Assembly: GCF_011039205.1 (NCBI RefSeq)
Contig: NZ_JAAKEL010000003.1
Span: 248,001 to 312,000, forward strand
Direction: 5' to 3'
Source: Dysgonomonas sp. ZJ279
Lineage (GTDB): Bacteria; Bacteroidota; Bacteroidia; Bacteroidales; Dysgonomonadaceae
Length of the DNA: 64,000 bases
Part shown: positions 9,257 to 18,380 of the stretch, piece after piece
How the letters are laid out: each line of letters starts with the position of its first letter
Numbering within the stretch: the first letter of the stretch is position 1
The notes under the pieces: generated by a model
What the model was told of the DNA's origin: nothing
Database searches by the model: none
Seen by the model: the letters and a program-made list of their open reading frames with translations, nothing else
Program-made: the position numbers and the translations under genes

Positions 9257-9276
9257 ATTCAAAAGGAAATGTATCT

Positions 9277-10482
9277 TTATTTTCGGTCTAATATTAATCT
9301 ATCCGCCATCGCTTTTCCGAGGGCTATACATGAGTCGTATGTGTCAAGGCTCATAGATTGTTTCATTTCTACGGGTGAACCTATAATCTCAAATTTGGTA
9401 GAGTCGGCAAATTCTGTAAGACGTTTTACTGCCGCTCCTGACCATGTATATGAGCCGAAGTATCCGAAATAGCGATTTTTCATATCGCGTCCTTCTACTT
9501 TCGATAATAGGTATTCAACATCCGGAAACAATTTATTATTGTATGTCGGTGAACCAACGATTAATCCTTTATACTTGAAAATGTCACGTATAATATATGA
9601 ATGAGATCGTTTTGATACGCTATGTATTATGACTTCTTTTATACCTTGTTGAGCCAACTCATAAGCTATTGTTTCAGCCATTTGTTCTGTATTTCCATAC
9701 ATGCTGCCATAGGCAATAACTACACCTTCGTCTCCTTCATAGCGGCTAAGCTTGTCATAGATAGAAATTACTTTATTTATTTGCTCCGGCTGTGTCCATA
9801 CCGGACCATGGGTAGAGCAGATGTATTTAATATCGATAGTGCTTAGTTTTTCCAATGCTTTTTGAACAGGAGAACCAAACTTGCCTACTACATTCGAATA
9901 GTAACGAATCATTTCATCGTAATATCTTTCGGGGTGTAATTGTGAATCTGTGATACCACCATCTAATGTTCCAAAAGTTCCGAAAGCATCACCTGAGAAA
10001 ATGATTTTTTCAGTTGTTTCGTATGTTATCATTGTTTCAGGCCAGTGCACCATTGGCGTAAGGTAGAAAGCAAGATTGTGTTTGCCAAGTGATAGCTGGT
10101 CACCATCTTCGATCACCATCACGTTATCTGTAATACCGAAAAAGCCCTCTACCATATCGGCAGTGCGCTTATTTCCAACGATTTGTACGTTTGGGTATTT
10201 GCTTCTTAAGAGACCTAGCGATCCTGAGTGATCTGGTTCCATATGGTTGATAACCACATAATCGAGCTGTTTTCCATCAAGAGCTGTTTCTAATTTTTGG
10301 AAAAAGATATCTGAATAGCAAATATCAACAGTGTCGAATAATACGTTTTTGTCGTCGGTGATCAGATAAGAATTGTAAGAGACACCTTTAGGCAGAGGCC
10401 ATAGATTCTCGAAAAGGTGCTTAGTGCGGTCGTTTAGTCCGATATAATAAAGATCTTTCTTTATTTGAATTGGTTTAAGCAT
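9277..10482 (-). CDS. FprA/flavodiiron family flavoprotein
   Basis: Flavodiiron proteins reduce O2 to water or NO to N2O and protect anaerobes. The 401-residue protein has an N-terminal metallo-beta-lactamase-like di-iron domain with ligands in HMEPDH (His80, Glu82, Asp84, His85), and probably His146, Asp165 (FSGDAFG) and His225 (STHGPVW). A C-terminal flavodoxin domain starts near 254 with the FMN-binding loop GSMYGNTEQM. It lacks any extra rubredoxin domain. It begins one base after the lgt stop codon, so the two share a transcript. The choice between O2 and NO as substrate cannot be read from sequence. Confidence 0.93.
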   Translation of the reverse strand: MLKPIQIKKDLYYIGLNDRTKHLFENLWPLPKGVSYNSYLITDDKNVLFDTVDICYSDIFFQKLETALDGKQLDYVVINHMEPDHSGSLGLLRSKYPNVQIVGNKRTADMVEGFFGITDNVMVIEDGDQLSLGKHNLAFYLTPMVHWPETMITYETTEKIIFSGDAFGTFGTLDGGITDSQLHPERYYDEMIRYYSNVVGKFGSPVQKALEKLSTIDIKYICSTHGPVWTQPEQINKVISIYDKLSRYEGDEGVVIAYGSMYGNTEQMAETIAYELAQQGIKEVIIHSVSKRSHSYIIRDIFKYKGLIVGSPTYNNKLFPDVEYLLSKVEGRDMKNRYFGYFGSYTWSGAAVKRLTEFADSTKFEIIGSPVEMKQSMSLDTYDSCIALGKAMADRLILDRK

Positions 10483-10483
10483 A

Positions 10484-11341
10484 TTATTTTTTGTTGTTTA
10501 TAATAGTTACATCTTTTTTTCTCAGTGCATTCCATACCAGCCATATCCCCCATAACACAAAAGGTATACTTAGTATTTGACCCATATCGAGTCCGTAGGT
10601 TGCCCGCATTTGCACTTCGAATGGCTCTTGTACATTCTTTATCATTTCGATGAATATTCGGGACAGGAATATGCCAATTAATGCAACGCCAAGTATAAGC
10701 CCTTTTTTCTCTTTGGCATTCGTCTTCCAGAACATATACAGAGTAAGTCCGAAAATAGCAAGATATATTAAGGCTTCATATATTTGAGTAGGGTGACAAG
10801 GCAATTCACCCGATCCTCCCATATCTAAAGGCATGTGCCACGCTCTGTCTCTTACAAAGTTGAAACCCCAAGGTAGTGTTGTGGGAGCTCCGTATACTTC
10901 CGAATTCATAAGATTACCAACACGTATAAATGCTGCTCCAATACCAATACCTACTATTAGCCTGTCTAAAGACCATATTATGCCCATTTTTGTTATTCGG
11001 CGAGAATGTATCCAAACGGCTAAAGCCATTCCGGCAGCTCCTCCGTGGCTTGCCAGTCCGCCTTCCCATACTTTGAATATCTCCAGCGGATTACTTAAAT
11101 AGTATTCGGGAGAATAAGCCAGGCAGTGCCCTAGACGAGCGCCTACAAGAAGACCTATTACTACATAAAGGAATAATGAATCGAACCATTTTTCAGGATG
11201 TTTCTCTTTTTGGAATATCTTCTGAACCACCATGCTTGTGCATAAAACACCTATTGCCCAGCATATCCCATACCAGCGTACTTCTCTACCCAGCAGATTA
11301 AAAGCTTCGGGATCTATATCCCAAGTGATGAATGATAGCAT
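10484..11341 (-). CDS. lgt: Prolipoprotein diacylglyceryl transferase
   Basis: Lgt attaches diacylglycerol from phosphatidylglycerol to the lipobox cysteine of prelipoproteins in the inner membrane, the first step of lipoprotein maturation. The 285-residue, multi-pass protein shows the family signature around GARLGHCLAYSPEYYL, EGGLASHGGAAG and the strongly conserved IGIGAAFIRVGNLMNSEVYG (the Arg and Asn are family-invariant). HPTQIYEAL follows near residue 187. Seven hydrophobic helices can be traced. Several lipoproteins in this window (at 26-27, 55 and 60 kb) would be its substrates. It heads a two-gene unit with the flavodiiron protein. Confidence 0.95.
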   Translation of the reverse strand: MLSFITWDIDPEAFNLLGREVRWYGICWAIGVLCTSMVVQKIFQKEKHPEKWFDSLFLYVVIGLLVGARLGHCLAYSPEYYLSNPLEIFKVWEGGLASHGGAAGMALAVWIHSRRITKMGIIWSLDRLIVGIGIGAAFIRVGNLMNSEVYGAPTTLPWGFNFVRDRAWHMPLDMGGSGELPCHPTQIYEALIYLAIFGLTLYMFWKTNAKEKKGLILGVALIGIFLSRIFIEMIKNVQEPFEVQMRATYGLDMGQILSIPFVLWGIWLVWNALRKKDVTIINNKK

Positions 11342-11698
11342 ATTTGGTCTGTTCTTTTTAGTTTTTGGTACTGTTTAGTTTTTACGACTGCAAATATAAT
11401 AAAATACTAATGAATAGACATCTATTTTAAACTTAAGTTGTGATGGTTTGTTTAACATATTTATAATAAAATACCTTATACAATAGCTGTTTGATTGCGA
11501 TAGCAGTGTGTTTGTGTAATGTAAAACAATTCTAAATAAGGATGATTAAGACTGCTTTTTTAAACTATTTTATTTTATGTTAATAAACATCTTTTGAAGC
11601 TATTTTTCATTAACATTTTTTATTATCTTTATAAACATAAATAGGAGACCCTCATTAATAAAGGGCTTACCTCTGGACTTTAAATATATAAAATTGGA
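11342..11698. other. Divergent intergenic region, lgt / debranching enzyme
   Basis: This 357-base AT-rich spacer holds the lgt promoter box (11391-11398). A weaker match, TATCTTTA, on the plus strand at 11624-11631 could drive the alpha-glucan cluster. Nothing else was recognised. Confidence 0.45.
11391..11398 (-). promoter_or_regulatory. Promoter -7 box for lgt
   Basis: On the minus strand this reads TATATTTG, about 50 bases upstream of the lgt ATG. Confidence 0.55.
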
Positions 11699-13669
11699 AT
11701 GATAGCTATGAAAGGTAAAAAATCTGATAGTTACTTGAAGTTTGATATGTCTCGGATGGTCAATCTGGAGTATTCTTTGAATAGAGAGATACTCAGGACT
11801 AACCGTAGGGGGGCGTATCATTGTACAACGCTCGTGGAATGCAATACCAGGAAGCAACATGGGCTTTTGGTAGTGCCTGTGCCCAGTTTGGATAATTCGA
11901 ATCATGTTTTACTTTCGTCGCTTGATGAGACTGTAATACAGCATGGTGCGGAGTTTAATCTCGGTATCCATAAATACGATGGGGATAATTATAGTCCGAT
12001 GGGGCATAAGTACATAAGGGAGTTTAATTGCGACTGCTTACCCCGAACGGTATATCGCGTGGGAGGTGTTATCTTGTCTAAAGAAAAGATGTTTTCGCTC
12101 AAGAATAATACTATTTATATACGGTATACATTATTAGATGCACACTCACCTACAACAATCCGCTTCAAGCCATTTCTGGCATTCCGAGAAATAAATAACC
12201 TTGCAGTCGAGAATTCAGTAGCAAACCATGGCTACAAAGAGGTCGAAAAAGGTATTAGTATGTGTATGTATAGCGGATATCCGGATTTGTTTATGCAATT
12301 CAACAAAGCGGCGAATTTTATTTTTGACCCAAGTTGGTATAAAGGGATCGAATATCAAAAAGACATGCAAGATGGTTTGCCACATAAAGAAGACCTTTAT
12401 GTGCCGGGCTACTTCGAGCTGCCTATAGCTAAAGGGGAATCTATTATCTTCTCGGCAAGCGATGAGCCTGCAAAGACAGATAATCTTCTTTCGGTGTTCG
12501 AGGATGGTATTAAGGCTCGTACACCGCGTTCCTCATTTTTTAACTGCCTGAAGAATTCAGGACATCAATTCTATTTCCGTCCGTCAAAAGACGAGCTATA
12601 TATCAGAAATAGTTACCCATGGGGAGAGGTCAGAGCCCGTGAACAATTTATGGCTTTGCCGGGTTTAACTTTATCAATTGATAAGAATGAAGCCTTTGAA
12701 GAGGTAATGGATACGGCGATTCCTACAATAAATAACTTTTTGGAAGGTAAGCCACTATCCGGATTCTTGAAAGATATAGATAATGCCGATGTATTACTAT
12801 GGGTAGTACGGGCATTGAAAAAATTTGCAGATGTTGATAATGAACGATTTTATGCCAAGTATGCACTACTTGTAAATAAGATCGTTCATTTTATACAAAA
12901 AGGAAAACATCCGAATTTGAAGTTGTCGGATAACAAGTTGTTATATACAGATGCTAATATTGGTTTTCCCAGTTGGATGAATAACCAATCAGGAGGACAA
13001 CCGACTTCTCGTACAGGGCTTTTAGTCGAAGTTAATTCGGCTTGGTATAATGCAATAGCATTTAATCAGGAGATTGCCAACGCATTGAGTAATACAAAGC
13101 TGGAGAAAGATATGAGCCTTTTGGCAGGGAAGGTTAAATCTGCATTTGTCGATACATTCCTTAATGAGGGAGGTTATCTATACGATTATGTAGATGGTAA
13201 TTATGTAGATTGGAGTGTTCGTCCTAATATGCTTCTGGCAATATCCGGCGACTATCAGTTGCTCGATAAGCGACAGAGTAAATCTATTCTGGACATTGTT
13301 ACGAAAGAGTTATTAACCTCAAAAGGTGTTCGAACATTAAGCCCTAAGAGTGTTGGGTTCCGTCCACGCTGTGAAGGCTCTGCAATGGATAAGGTGTATA
13401 GTGCCTATAATGGGGCTGCATGGCCTTGGTTGTTAGGCGCTTATATGGAAGGATATCTGAGGATATTCCAGCGTAGCGGATTATCATTTCTGGATAGGTT
13501 ATTGATAGGTGTAGAGGATGAAATGTCTAATGATTGTATCGGTTCTTTATCTGCTTTGTACGATGGTAGTGTACCTTACTCGGGTCATGGGGCTATATCG
13601 TATGCTACCAATGTAGCGGGGGTGCTGCGCGCACTCACTTTGCAGAAAGCATTTGAAGACGAATATTGA
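11699..13669 (+). CDS. Glycogen debranching enzyme (amylo-alpha-1,6-glucosidase)
   Basis: This enzyme removes alpha-1,6 branches from glycogen or related alpha-glucan. The 656-residue protein begins with the bacterial GDE N-terminal beta domain (EILRTNRRGAYHCTTLVECN, then KQHGLLVVPVP). The C-terminal catalytic (alpha/alpha)6 domain runs from about residue 330 to the end, with YTDANIGFPSW, RTGLLVEVNSAWYNA and NGAAWPWLLGAY typical of the family. A second in-frame ATG at 11708 (MKGKKSD) is an equally possible start. It is the first gene of a three-gene alpha-glucan cluster, 62 bases before the glycosyltransferase. Confidence 0.9.
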   Translation: MIAMKGKKSDSYLKFDMSRMVNLEYSLNREILRTNRRGAYHCTTLVECNTRKQHGLLVVPVPSLDNSNHVLLSSLDETVIQHGAEFNLGIHKYDGDNYSPMGHKYIREFNCDCLPRTVYRVGGVILSKEKMFSLKNNTIYIRYTLLDAHSPTTIRFKPFLAFREINNLAVENSVANHGYKEVEKGISMCMYSGYPDLFMQFNKAANFIFDPSWYKGIEYQKDMQDGLPHKEDLYVPGYFELPIAKGESIIFSASDEPAKTDNLLSVFEDGIKARTPRSSFFNCLKNSGHQFYFRPSKDELYIRNSYPWGEVRAREQFMALPGLTLSIDKNEAFEEVMDTAIPTINNFLEGKPLSGFLKDIDNADVLLWVVRALKKFADVDNERFYAKYALLVNKIVHFIQKGKHPNLKLSDNKLLYTDANIGFPSWMNNQSGGQPTSRTGLLVEVNSAWYNAIAFNQEIANALSNTKLEKDMSLLAGKVKSAFVDTFLNEGGYLYDYVDGNYVDWSVRPNMLLAISGDYQLLDKRQSKSILDIVTKELLTSKGVRTLSPKSVGFRPRCEGSAMDKVYSAYNGAAWPWLLGAYMEGYLRIFQRSGLSFLDRLLIGVEDEMSNDCIGSLSALYDGSVPYSGHGAISYATNVAGVLRALTLQKAFEDEY

Positions 13670-13731
13670 AAAACAGTTATGATAAGAGCTTATTATTCCT
13701 CAATTTGTGATTGCTTAAAAACTAAAAATAT

Positions 13732-14991
13732 ATGAAGGCATTAATGTTTGGTTGGGAGTTTCCACCACATATTCTAGGAGGCTTGGGTACTGCCAGCTTT
13801 GGGTTGACCAGAGGGATGGCTATGCAACCGGATATGGATATTACATTCGTTATACCAAAACCTTGGGGTGACGAAGATCAGAGTTTTCTTAAGATTATAG
13901 GCGCATGCAATACTCCTGTTGCTTGGCGCGATGTACAATGGGATTTTGTAAACGAACACTTGTCAAAATACATGGATCCCCAGGAGTATTATAATTTGCG
14001 TGATAATATCTATGCTGATTTCAACTATATAGGAACGAATGATTTAGGATGTATCGAATTTTCGGGTAAATATCCCGATAATCTTTTACAGGAAATAAAT
14101 AATTACTCTATAGTAGCAGGTGTGATAGCCCGTACTTATGATTTCGATATTATTCATTCTCATGATTGGTTGACTTATCCGGCAGGATTGCATGCTAAGA
14201 ATGTTTTGGGTAAACCTCTTGTTATTCATGTGCATGCTACCGATTTCGACCGAAGTAGGGGAAATGTGAACCCACAGGTTTATCAGATAGAGAAAGACGG
14301 TATGGATAATGCCGATCATATTCTTTGTGTAAGCGAACTAACACGTCGCACAGTGATAGATAAATATCATCAGGATCCGGCTAAAGTAACTACTGTACAT
14401 AATGCGGTAGAACCTTTAAGTACCGAGATTCAGTTGATAAATCCTACTAGAGGCTCTAATGATAAAATAGTCACCTTCCTTGGACGTATTACGATGCAAA
14501 AAGGACCTGAATATTTTGTCGAAGCTGCCGCCAGTGTTTTAGAAAGGGCAAATAATGTGCGCTTTGTAATGGCTGGTAGCGGTGATATGATGGAAAAAAT
14601 GATCTACTTAGCCGCTCAAAAAGGAATATCGGATCGTTTTCACTTTACGGGTTTCCTCAAAGGAAAACAGGTTTATGAGATGTTGAAGCGAAGCGATGTG
14701 TATGTAATGCCTTCGGTTTCGGAACCATTTGGTATTTCTCCGCTAGAAGCTATGCAGTGTGGTATACCGACTATTATTTCGAAACAATCGGGCTGTGCTG
14801 AAATCCTCAATATGGCTATAAAAACAGATTATTGGGATATAGAAGCAATGGCGGATGCAATCTATTCAATTTGTACATATCCAGCCATGGCTGATTTTCT
14901 GAGTAAAGAAGGGAAAGCCGAAGTGGATGAAATAAAATGGGAATATGCCGGACAGAAAGTGCGGGATATATATAATAACTTATGTCAATAA
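13732..14991 (+). CDS. GT4-type glycosyltransferase (probable glycogen synthase-like)
   Basis: This 419-residue, cytoplasmic GT-B enzyme lacks membrane segments. The N-terminal domain opens with MFGWEFPPHILGGLGTAS, in which the Gly-Gly-Leu-Gly loop binds the nucleotide-sugar phosphate. The C-terminal domain has FLGRITMQKGPEYFVEA and the E-x7-E motif region SEPFGISPLEAMQCGIP. Flanked by a debranching enzyme and a GH57 protein, it most likely builds alpha-glucan from a nucleotide glucose. I assign GT4 from general appearance; a GT5 relationship is possible. Donor and acceptor are inferred from context only. Confidence 0.85.
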   Translation: MKALMFGWEFPPHILGGLGTASFGLTRGMAMQPDMDITFVIPKPWGDEDQSFLKIIGACNTPVAWRDVQWDFVNEHLSKYMDPQEYYNLRDNIYADFNYIGTNDLGCIEFSGKYPDNLLQEINNYSIVAGVIARTYDFDIIHSHDWLTYPAGLHAKNVLGKPLVIHVHATDFDRSRGNVNPQVYQIEKDGMDNADHILCVSELTRRTVIDKYHQDPAKVTTVHNAVEPLSTEIQLINPTRGSNDKIVTFLGRITMQKGPEYFVEAAASVLERANNVRFVMAGSGDMMEKMIYLAAQKGISDRFHFTGFLKGKQVYEMLKRSDVYVMPSVSEPFGISPLEAMQCGIPTIISKQSGCAEILNMAIKTDYWDIEAMADAIYSICTYPAMADFLSKEGKAEVDEIKWEYAGQKVRDIYNNLCQ

Positions 14992-15007
14992 TTCAATTAT
15001 AATAGAT

Positions 15008-16453
15008 ATGAAGACGATTTGTTTTTATTTTCAGATACACCAGCCTCATAGATTGAAACGTTATAGATTCTTCAATATTGGTGGAGATCATTATTACTAC
15101 GATGACTTCGCTAATGAGGATTTTATGCAACGCGTAGCTGAAGCATCTTTTGTTCCGGCCAACAGGTTGATGTTGGATATGATAAAAGAATATAAGGGTA
15201 AATTTAAAGTGGCATTTTCCATATCGGGTGTGGCATTAGATCAATTAGAGATATATGCACCCGAGGTAATAGATGGTTTTAAAGAATTAGCGGAGACAGG
15301 GTGTGTAGAGTTCTTATCCGAAACCTATGGGCATTCGTTGGTATCTCTGATCGATCCACTCGGTTTCCAGCAGCAAGTAAAGCATCATGACGATAAAATA
15401 GAAATGCTGTTCGGACAACGACCAAAAGTATTTCGAAATTCCGAACTTATCTTTTCAGACGAAATAGCCAGAATGGTTCATGAAATGGGTTTTGCAGGTA
15501 TGATAACCGAGGGTGCGAAACGCACGCTAGGATGGAAAAGTCCTAACTATCTTTATCAGTCGGCTGAGCAACCCAAATTGAAATTATTGCTTCGTAATTC
15601 ACGTTTTAGCGATGATATTGCCGTGCGGTTTTCTAATTATAGTTGGAACGAATATCCTTTGACTGCCGATAAGTTCATCAATTGGATCGCAGATACGCCA
15701 AAAGAAGAGCAGGTAGTTAATCTGTTTATGAATTATGAAGTTCTTGGAAACTTCCAAAAGAGGAGTTCTGGTATATTCGATTTTATGAAGGCTTTGCCAA
15801 GATTTGCAGCTGATAAAAACATAACATTTTCTACACCATCCGATGTATTAGAGAAGCTAAAGCCGGTGGATCGCATATCTTCATTAAACCCTATTTCATG
15901 GGTGGGAGAGGAGAGGGATATTTCTCCTTGGTTAGGCAATACATTGCAGCAAGAGGCATTCAACAAATTGTATGAGATCGCAGATCGTATTCATTTATCT
16001 GAATCGAAGCGATTGATACAAGACTGGACTTACCTTCAATCGAGTGACCACTTTTATTATATGGGAACTAAAGAAGCTCTGCCTTTTAGTCCATACACAT
16101 CACCTTATGAGGCATTCAATAACTATATGAATGTATTGAGTGATCTGATTGAACGTATGGAAGCCGAATTTCCTAGCACGATCGATAATGAAGAATTGAA
16201 TGCTTTATTGACTACTATTCACAATCAGGCAGATGAAATAGAGAAACTTCAAAGTCAGTTAACTAAACTGAAACCGTCGGCAGAAAAAGAGAAAGTTACT
16301 CCTGCAAAGAAAGCGGCTTCGTCTGAAAAAACAACTGCTCCTGCAAAGTCTAAGAATACAAAGCCTGCTCCGGTGGAGGCAAAAGCTGCCAATACTAAAA
16401 CAGAAGTTGTTCCAGATAAAAAAACTACTACGAGCAAAAAGAAAGCAAAATAA
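15008..16453 (+). CDS. GH57 family glycoside hydrolase-like protein with altered catalytic motif and Lys/Ala-rich tail
   Basis: GH57 enzymes are alpha-amylases, 4-alpha-glucanotransferases or branching enzymes. I place the start at the ATG at 15008 (MKTICFYFQIHQPH), 16 bases after the preceding stop; an upstream in-frame TTG is unlikely. The 481-residue protein has region 1 (HQP, 11-13), GCVEFLSETYGHSL, and the nucleophile motif FRNSELIFSDE with Glu146. The acid/base position, normally Asp in DYExFG, is Asn242 in MNYEVLG. From about 420 the protein is a low-complexity Lys/Ala/Pro/Thr tail. Activity may be lost or changed, or the role may be structural or regulatory. Confidence 0.85.
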   Translation: MKTICFYFQIHQPHRLKRYRFFNIGGDHYYYDDFANEDFMQRVAEASFVPANRLMLDMIKEYKGKFKVAFSISGVALDQLEIYAPEVIDGFKELAETGCVEFLSETYGHSLVSLIDPLGFQQQVKHHDDKIEMLFGQRPKVFRNSELIFSDEIARMVHEMGFAGMITEGAKRTLGWKSPNYLYQSAEQPKLKLLLRNSRFSDDIAVRFSNYSWNEYPLTADKFINWIADTPKEEQVVNLFMNYEVLGNFQKRSSGIFDFMKALPRFAADKNITFSTPSDVLEKLKPVDRISSLNPISWVGEERDISPWLGNTLQQEAFNKLYEIADRIHLSESKRLIQDWTYLQSSDHFYYMGTKEALPFSPYTSPYEAFNNYMNVLSDLIERMEAEFPSTIDNEELNALLTTIHNQADEIEKLQSQLTKLKPSAEKEKVTPAKKAASSEKTTAPAKSKNTKPAPVEAKAANTKTEVVPDKKTTTSKKKAK

Positions 16454-16464
16454 ACTTCTTAAAT

Positions 16465-16502
16465 AAAACAAAGCCTGTGAAGAAATCGCAGGCTTTGTTT
16501 TT
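16465..16502. terminator. Bidirectional terminator between the GH57 and RDD genes
   Basis: A 13-bp stem (16465-16477 with 16489-16501) has an A-run on one side and a T-run on the other. It sits between two convergent genes. Confidence 0.82.
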
Positions 16503-16523
16503 ATATATCAGAAAAGAGATTGC

Positions 16524-17267
16524 CTATTGTAAGGAAAGGTAGTTATAGTCACTAACTACTTTTTTTAAGAAAACTTTATCAGGTCCATCGTAAGTATAGC
16601 CTGTTATGGCTTTTATTCTATCAGCAAGACGTTTATTGAAGTAATCGTTATCTTTCATCTTGTCGTCTTCTGTTATCGCAATTATAGTTTGCACATCTTT
16701 GTCCGACAATCTATCCAGAATGTTCGTGTAACTAACTTTATAGTCTTCGTGGAAATCGAGATCGGATATTTTTAATTCTCTGTTTTTCGAGTTTACTTTC
16801 AGATCGATAACTGTTGTGCCGGCTAGATAGTCTCCTAAGCGTTGTGAACGTTTTGTTGCAACAATCATTATTAGTCCGAGAATACCTTCTGTCATCGAAA
16901 AATCTATAGGTCTGAACAGCCATCTTATCAGGTATGCTCCGAGTGAAGGGGGCGCACCATCGATATTGACTACTCTGATTTTAAACAACATTTTGCCAAG
17001 ACTCTGTCCGTTATTCATTGTTTCGAATAATAGATCGTAAAAGAATGCAGGGCCAATAACTATTATAGAAAGGAATAACCAGAAGAGCTCGGAACCGAAT
17101 AGATTTCCAGAATTAAAATCGAATATATTGTAAAGTATTCCAAACCAAACTCCAAACCAGGTAATGATCACAAGCCAATCGACCATATATGCTAATAACC
17201 GGTATCCAATACCTGCGGGTTCGTAGTCTATCGTTACATTTTGTGTCGTTTGTACTTCAATTGCCAT
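16524..17267 (-). CDS. RDD family membrane protein
   Basis: This 247-residue protein opens with the RDD domain: GIGYRLLAYMVDWLVIITWF carries the Arg and Asp that define the family, followed by a second and probably a third hydrophobic helix (about 60-80 and 115-130). GQSLGKMLFKIRVV is the usual loop between helices. About 100 residues of hydrophilic C-terminal tail end the protein. RDD proteins are often of unknown function. It is divergent from the SpoIIM gene, and the same domain set recurs together in other genomes, so it probably works with the locus that follows. Confidence 0.85.
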   Translation of the reverse strand: MAIEVQTTQNVTIDYEPAGIGYRLLAYMVDWLVIITWFGVWFGILYNIFDFNSGNLFGSELFWLFLSIIVIGPAFFYDLLFETMNNGQSLGKMLFKIRVVNIDGAPPSLGAYLIRWLFRPIDFSMTEGILGLIMIVATKRSQRLGDYLAGTTVIDLKVNSKNRELKISDLDFHEDYKVSYTNILDRLSDKDVQTIIAITEDDKMKDNDYFNKRLADRIKAITGYTYDGPDKVFLKKVVSDYNYLSLQ

Positions 17268-17305
17268 ACAGATAAATTAAAAAGCCCAAAAACTTAATCA
17301 TAGGG

Positions 17306-17313
17306 CAAATTTA
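17306..17313 (-). promoter_or_regulatory. Promoter -7 box for the RDD gene
   Basis: On the minus strand this reads TAAATTTG, about 40 bases before the start codon. It forms a divergent promoter pair with the box at 17366. Confidence 0.5.
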
Positions 17314-17365
17314 TATTTTTTATACGATTATTCGAGTATTTCTTTATTCTTTTTGGACAAAGGGT

Positions 17366-17373
17366 TATATTTG
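17366..17373 (+). promoter_or_regulatory. Promoter -7 box for the SpoIIM-MoxR-DUF58 operon
   Basis: TATATTTG is an exact match to TAnnTTTG, 35 bases before the SpoIIM-like start codon. The six genes downstream overlap or nearly touch, so this could be the promoter for all. Confidence 0.55.
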
Positions 17374-17408
17374 TGGAGCAATCATTTAAAAAAACGACAC
17401 TTAATTAG

Positions 17409-18380
17409 ATGAGAGAAGCCGCATTCATTAAAGAAAATAGAGAGAAGTGGCAGCAAATAGATAGCCAGAATGAGGATAAAGATATTCCGGCCGAAACTTT
17501 AGCAGATAACTTTATAGAGCTTACAGACGATTTGTCTTATGCACGTACTTTCTATCCGAAGTCGCAAACTGTCAAATATTTGAATCAGCTTGCCGCTCGC
17601 TATTTCATTGATATATATAAACATCGTAAGAGAGAGAAAGGTCGCTTTGCCCGTTTTTGGAAAATCGAACTGCCTCTTATTATGTATCGATACAGAAAAT
17701 ATATGCTTTATTCATTTCTGTTCATGTTTGCCGGTGTTCTGCTCGGAATTTTTTCGCAGCAGCAAGATTCAGATTTTGCAAACCTTATTCTTGGCGAAGC
17801 TTATGTAAATCAGACTATAGAAAATATAGAGAGTGGCGATCCGATGGCTATATATAAAAGTCAGGAGGAGACACCAATGTTTTTTATGATTTCGACGAAT
17901 AATATAATGGTATCATTCTATGCCTTTATATATGGAATATTATTCTCGGTCGGAACAGTTTTTGTTCTTTTTTCTAACGGAGTAATGCTTGGTACATTTC
18001 AATATTTCTTTTTCGAACACGGTCTGCTAGGAACATCACTTTTGTCTGTTTGGTTGCATGGAACACTCGAAATATCTGCAATCGTAATAGCCGGAGGTGC
18101 CGGTATCGCATTAGGTAACAGCTTGCTATTCCCCGGAAGTTATAAGCGTGTAGATTCACTACGTCGGGCAGCTAAAGACGCTCTTAAAATAGTAGTTGGG
18201 TTAATACCCGTATTTCTTGTTGCCGGATTTATCGAGAGTTTTCTTACTCGTTTGACTCACATGCCTGTATATTTTAATCTTACGATAATAATATTATCAG
18301 CATTATTTATTATATGGTATTTTTTTTATTACCCTTATTATCTAAATAGAAAATTGAATGAAACAATCACAGAAAATTAA
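17409..18380 (+). CDS. SpoIIM/DUF95-like integral membrane protein
   Basis: This 323-residue protein has a hydrophilic N-terminus (1-95) and then about six membrane helices. The segment WLHGTLEIS (215-223), followed by IVIAGGAGIALG, is the conserved core of the stage II sporulation protein M family. In sporulating Firmicutes SpoIIM acts with SpoIID/P in peptidoglycan remodelling. This organism type does not sporulate, so the role must differ. It is the first plus-strand gene of a six-gene run. Its last 23 bases overlap the next gene. Confidence 0.85.
   Translation: MREAAFIKENREKWQQIDSQNEDKDIPAETLADNFIELTDDLSYARTFYPKSQTVKYLNQLAARYFIDIYKHRKREKGRFARFWKIELPLIMYRYRKYMLYSFLFMFAGVLLGIFSQQQDSDFANLILGEAYVNQTIENIESGDPMAIYKSQEETPMFFMISTNNIMVSFYAFIYGILFSVGTVFVLFSNGVMLGTFQYFFFEHGLLGTSLLSVWLHGTLEISAIVIAGGAGIALGNSLLFPGSYKRVDSLRRAAKDALKIVVGLIPVFLVAGFIESFLTRLTHMPVYFNLTIIILSALFIIWYFFYYPYYLNRKLNETITEN

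Noticed and set aside
11600-11905. 101-codon minus-strand frame overlapping the debranching enzyme start
   Set aside because: Covers the leader and the first codons of a strong plus-strand gene; no domain and no promoter box.
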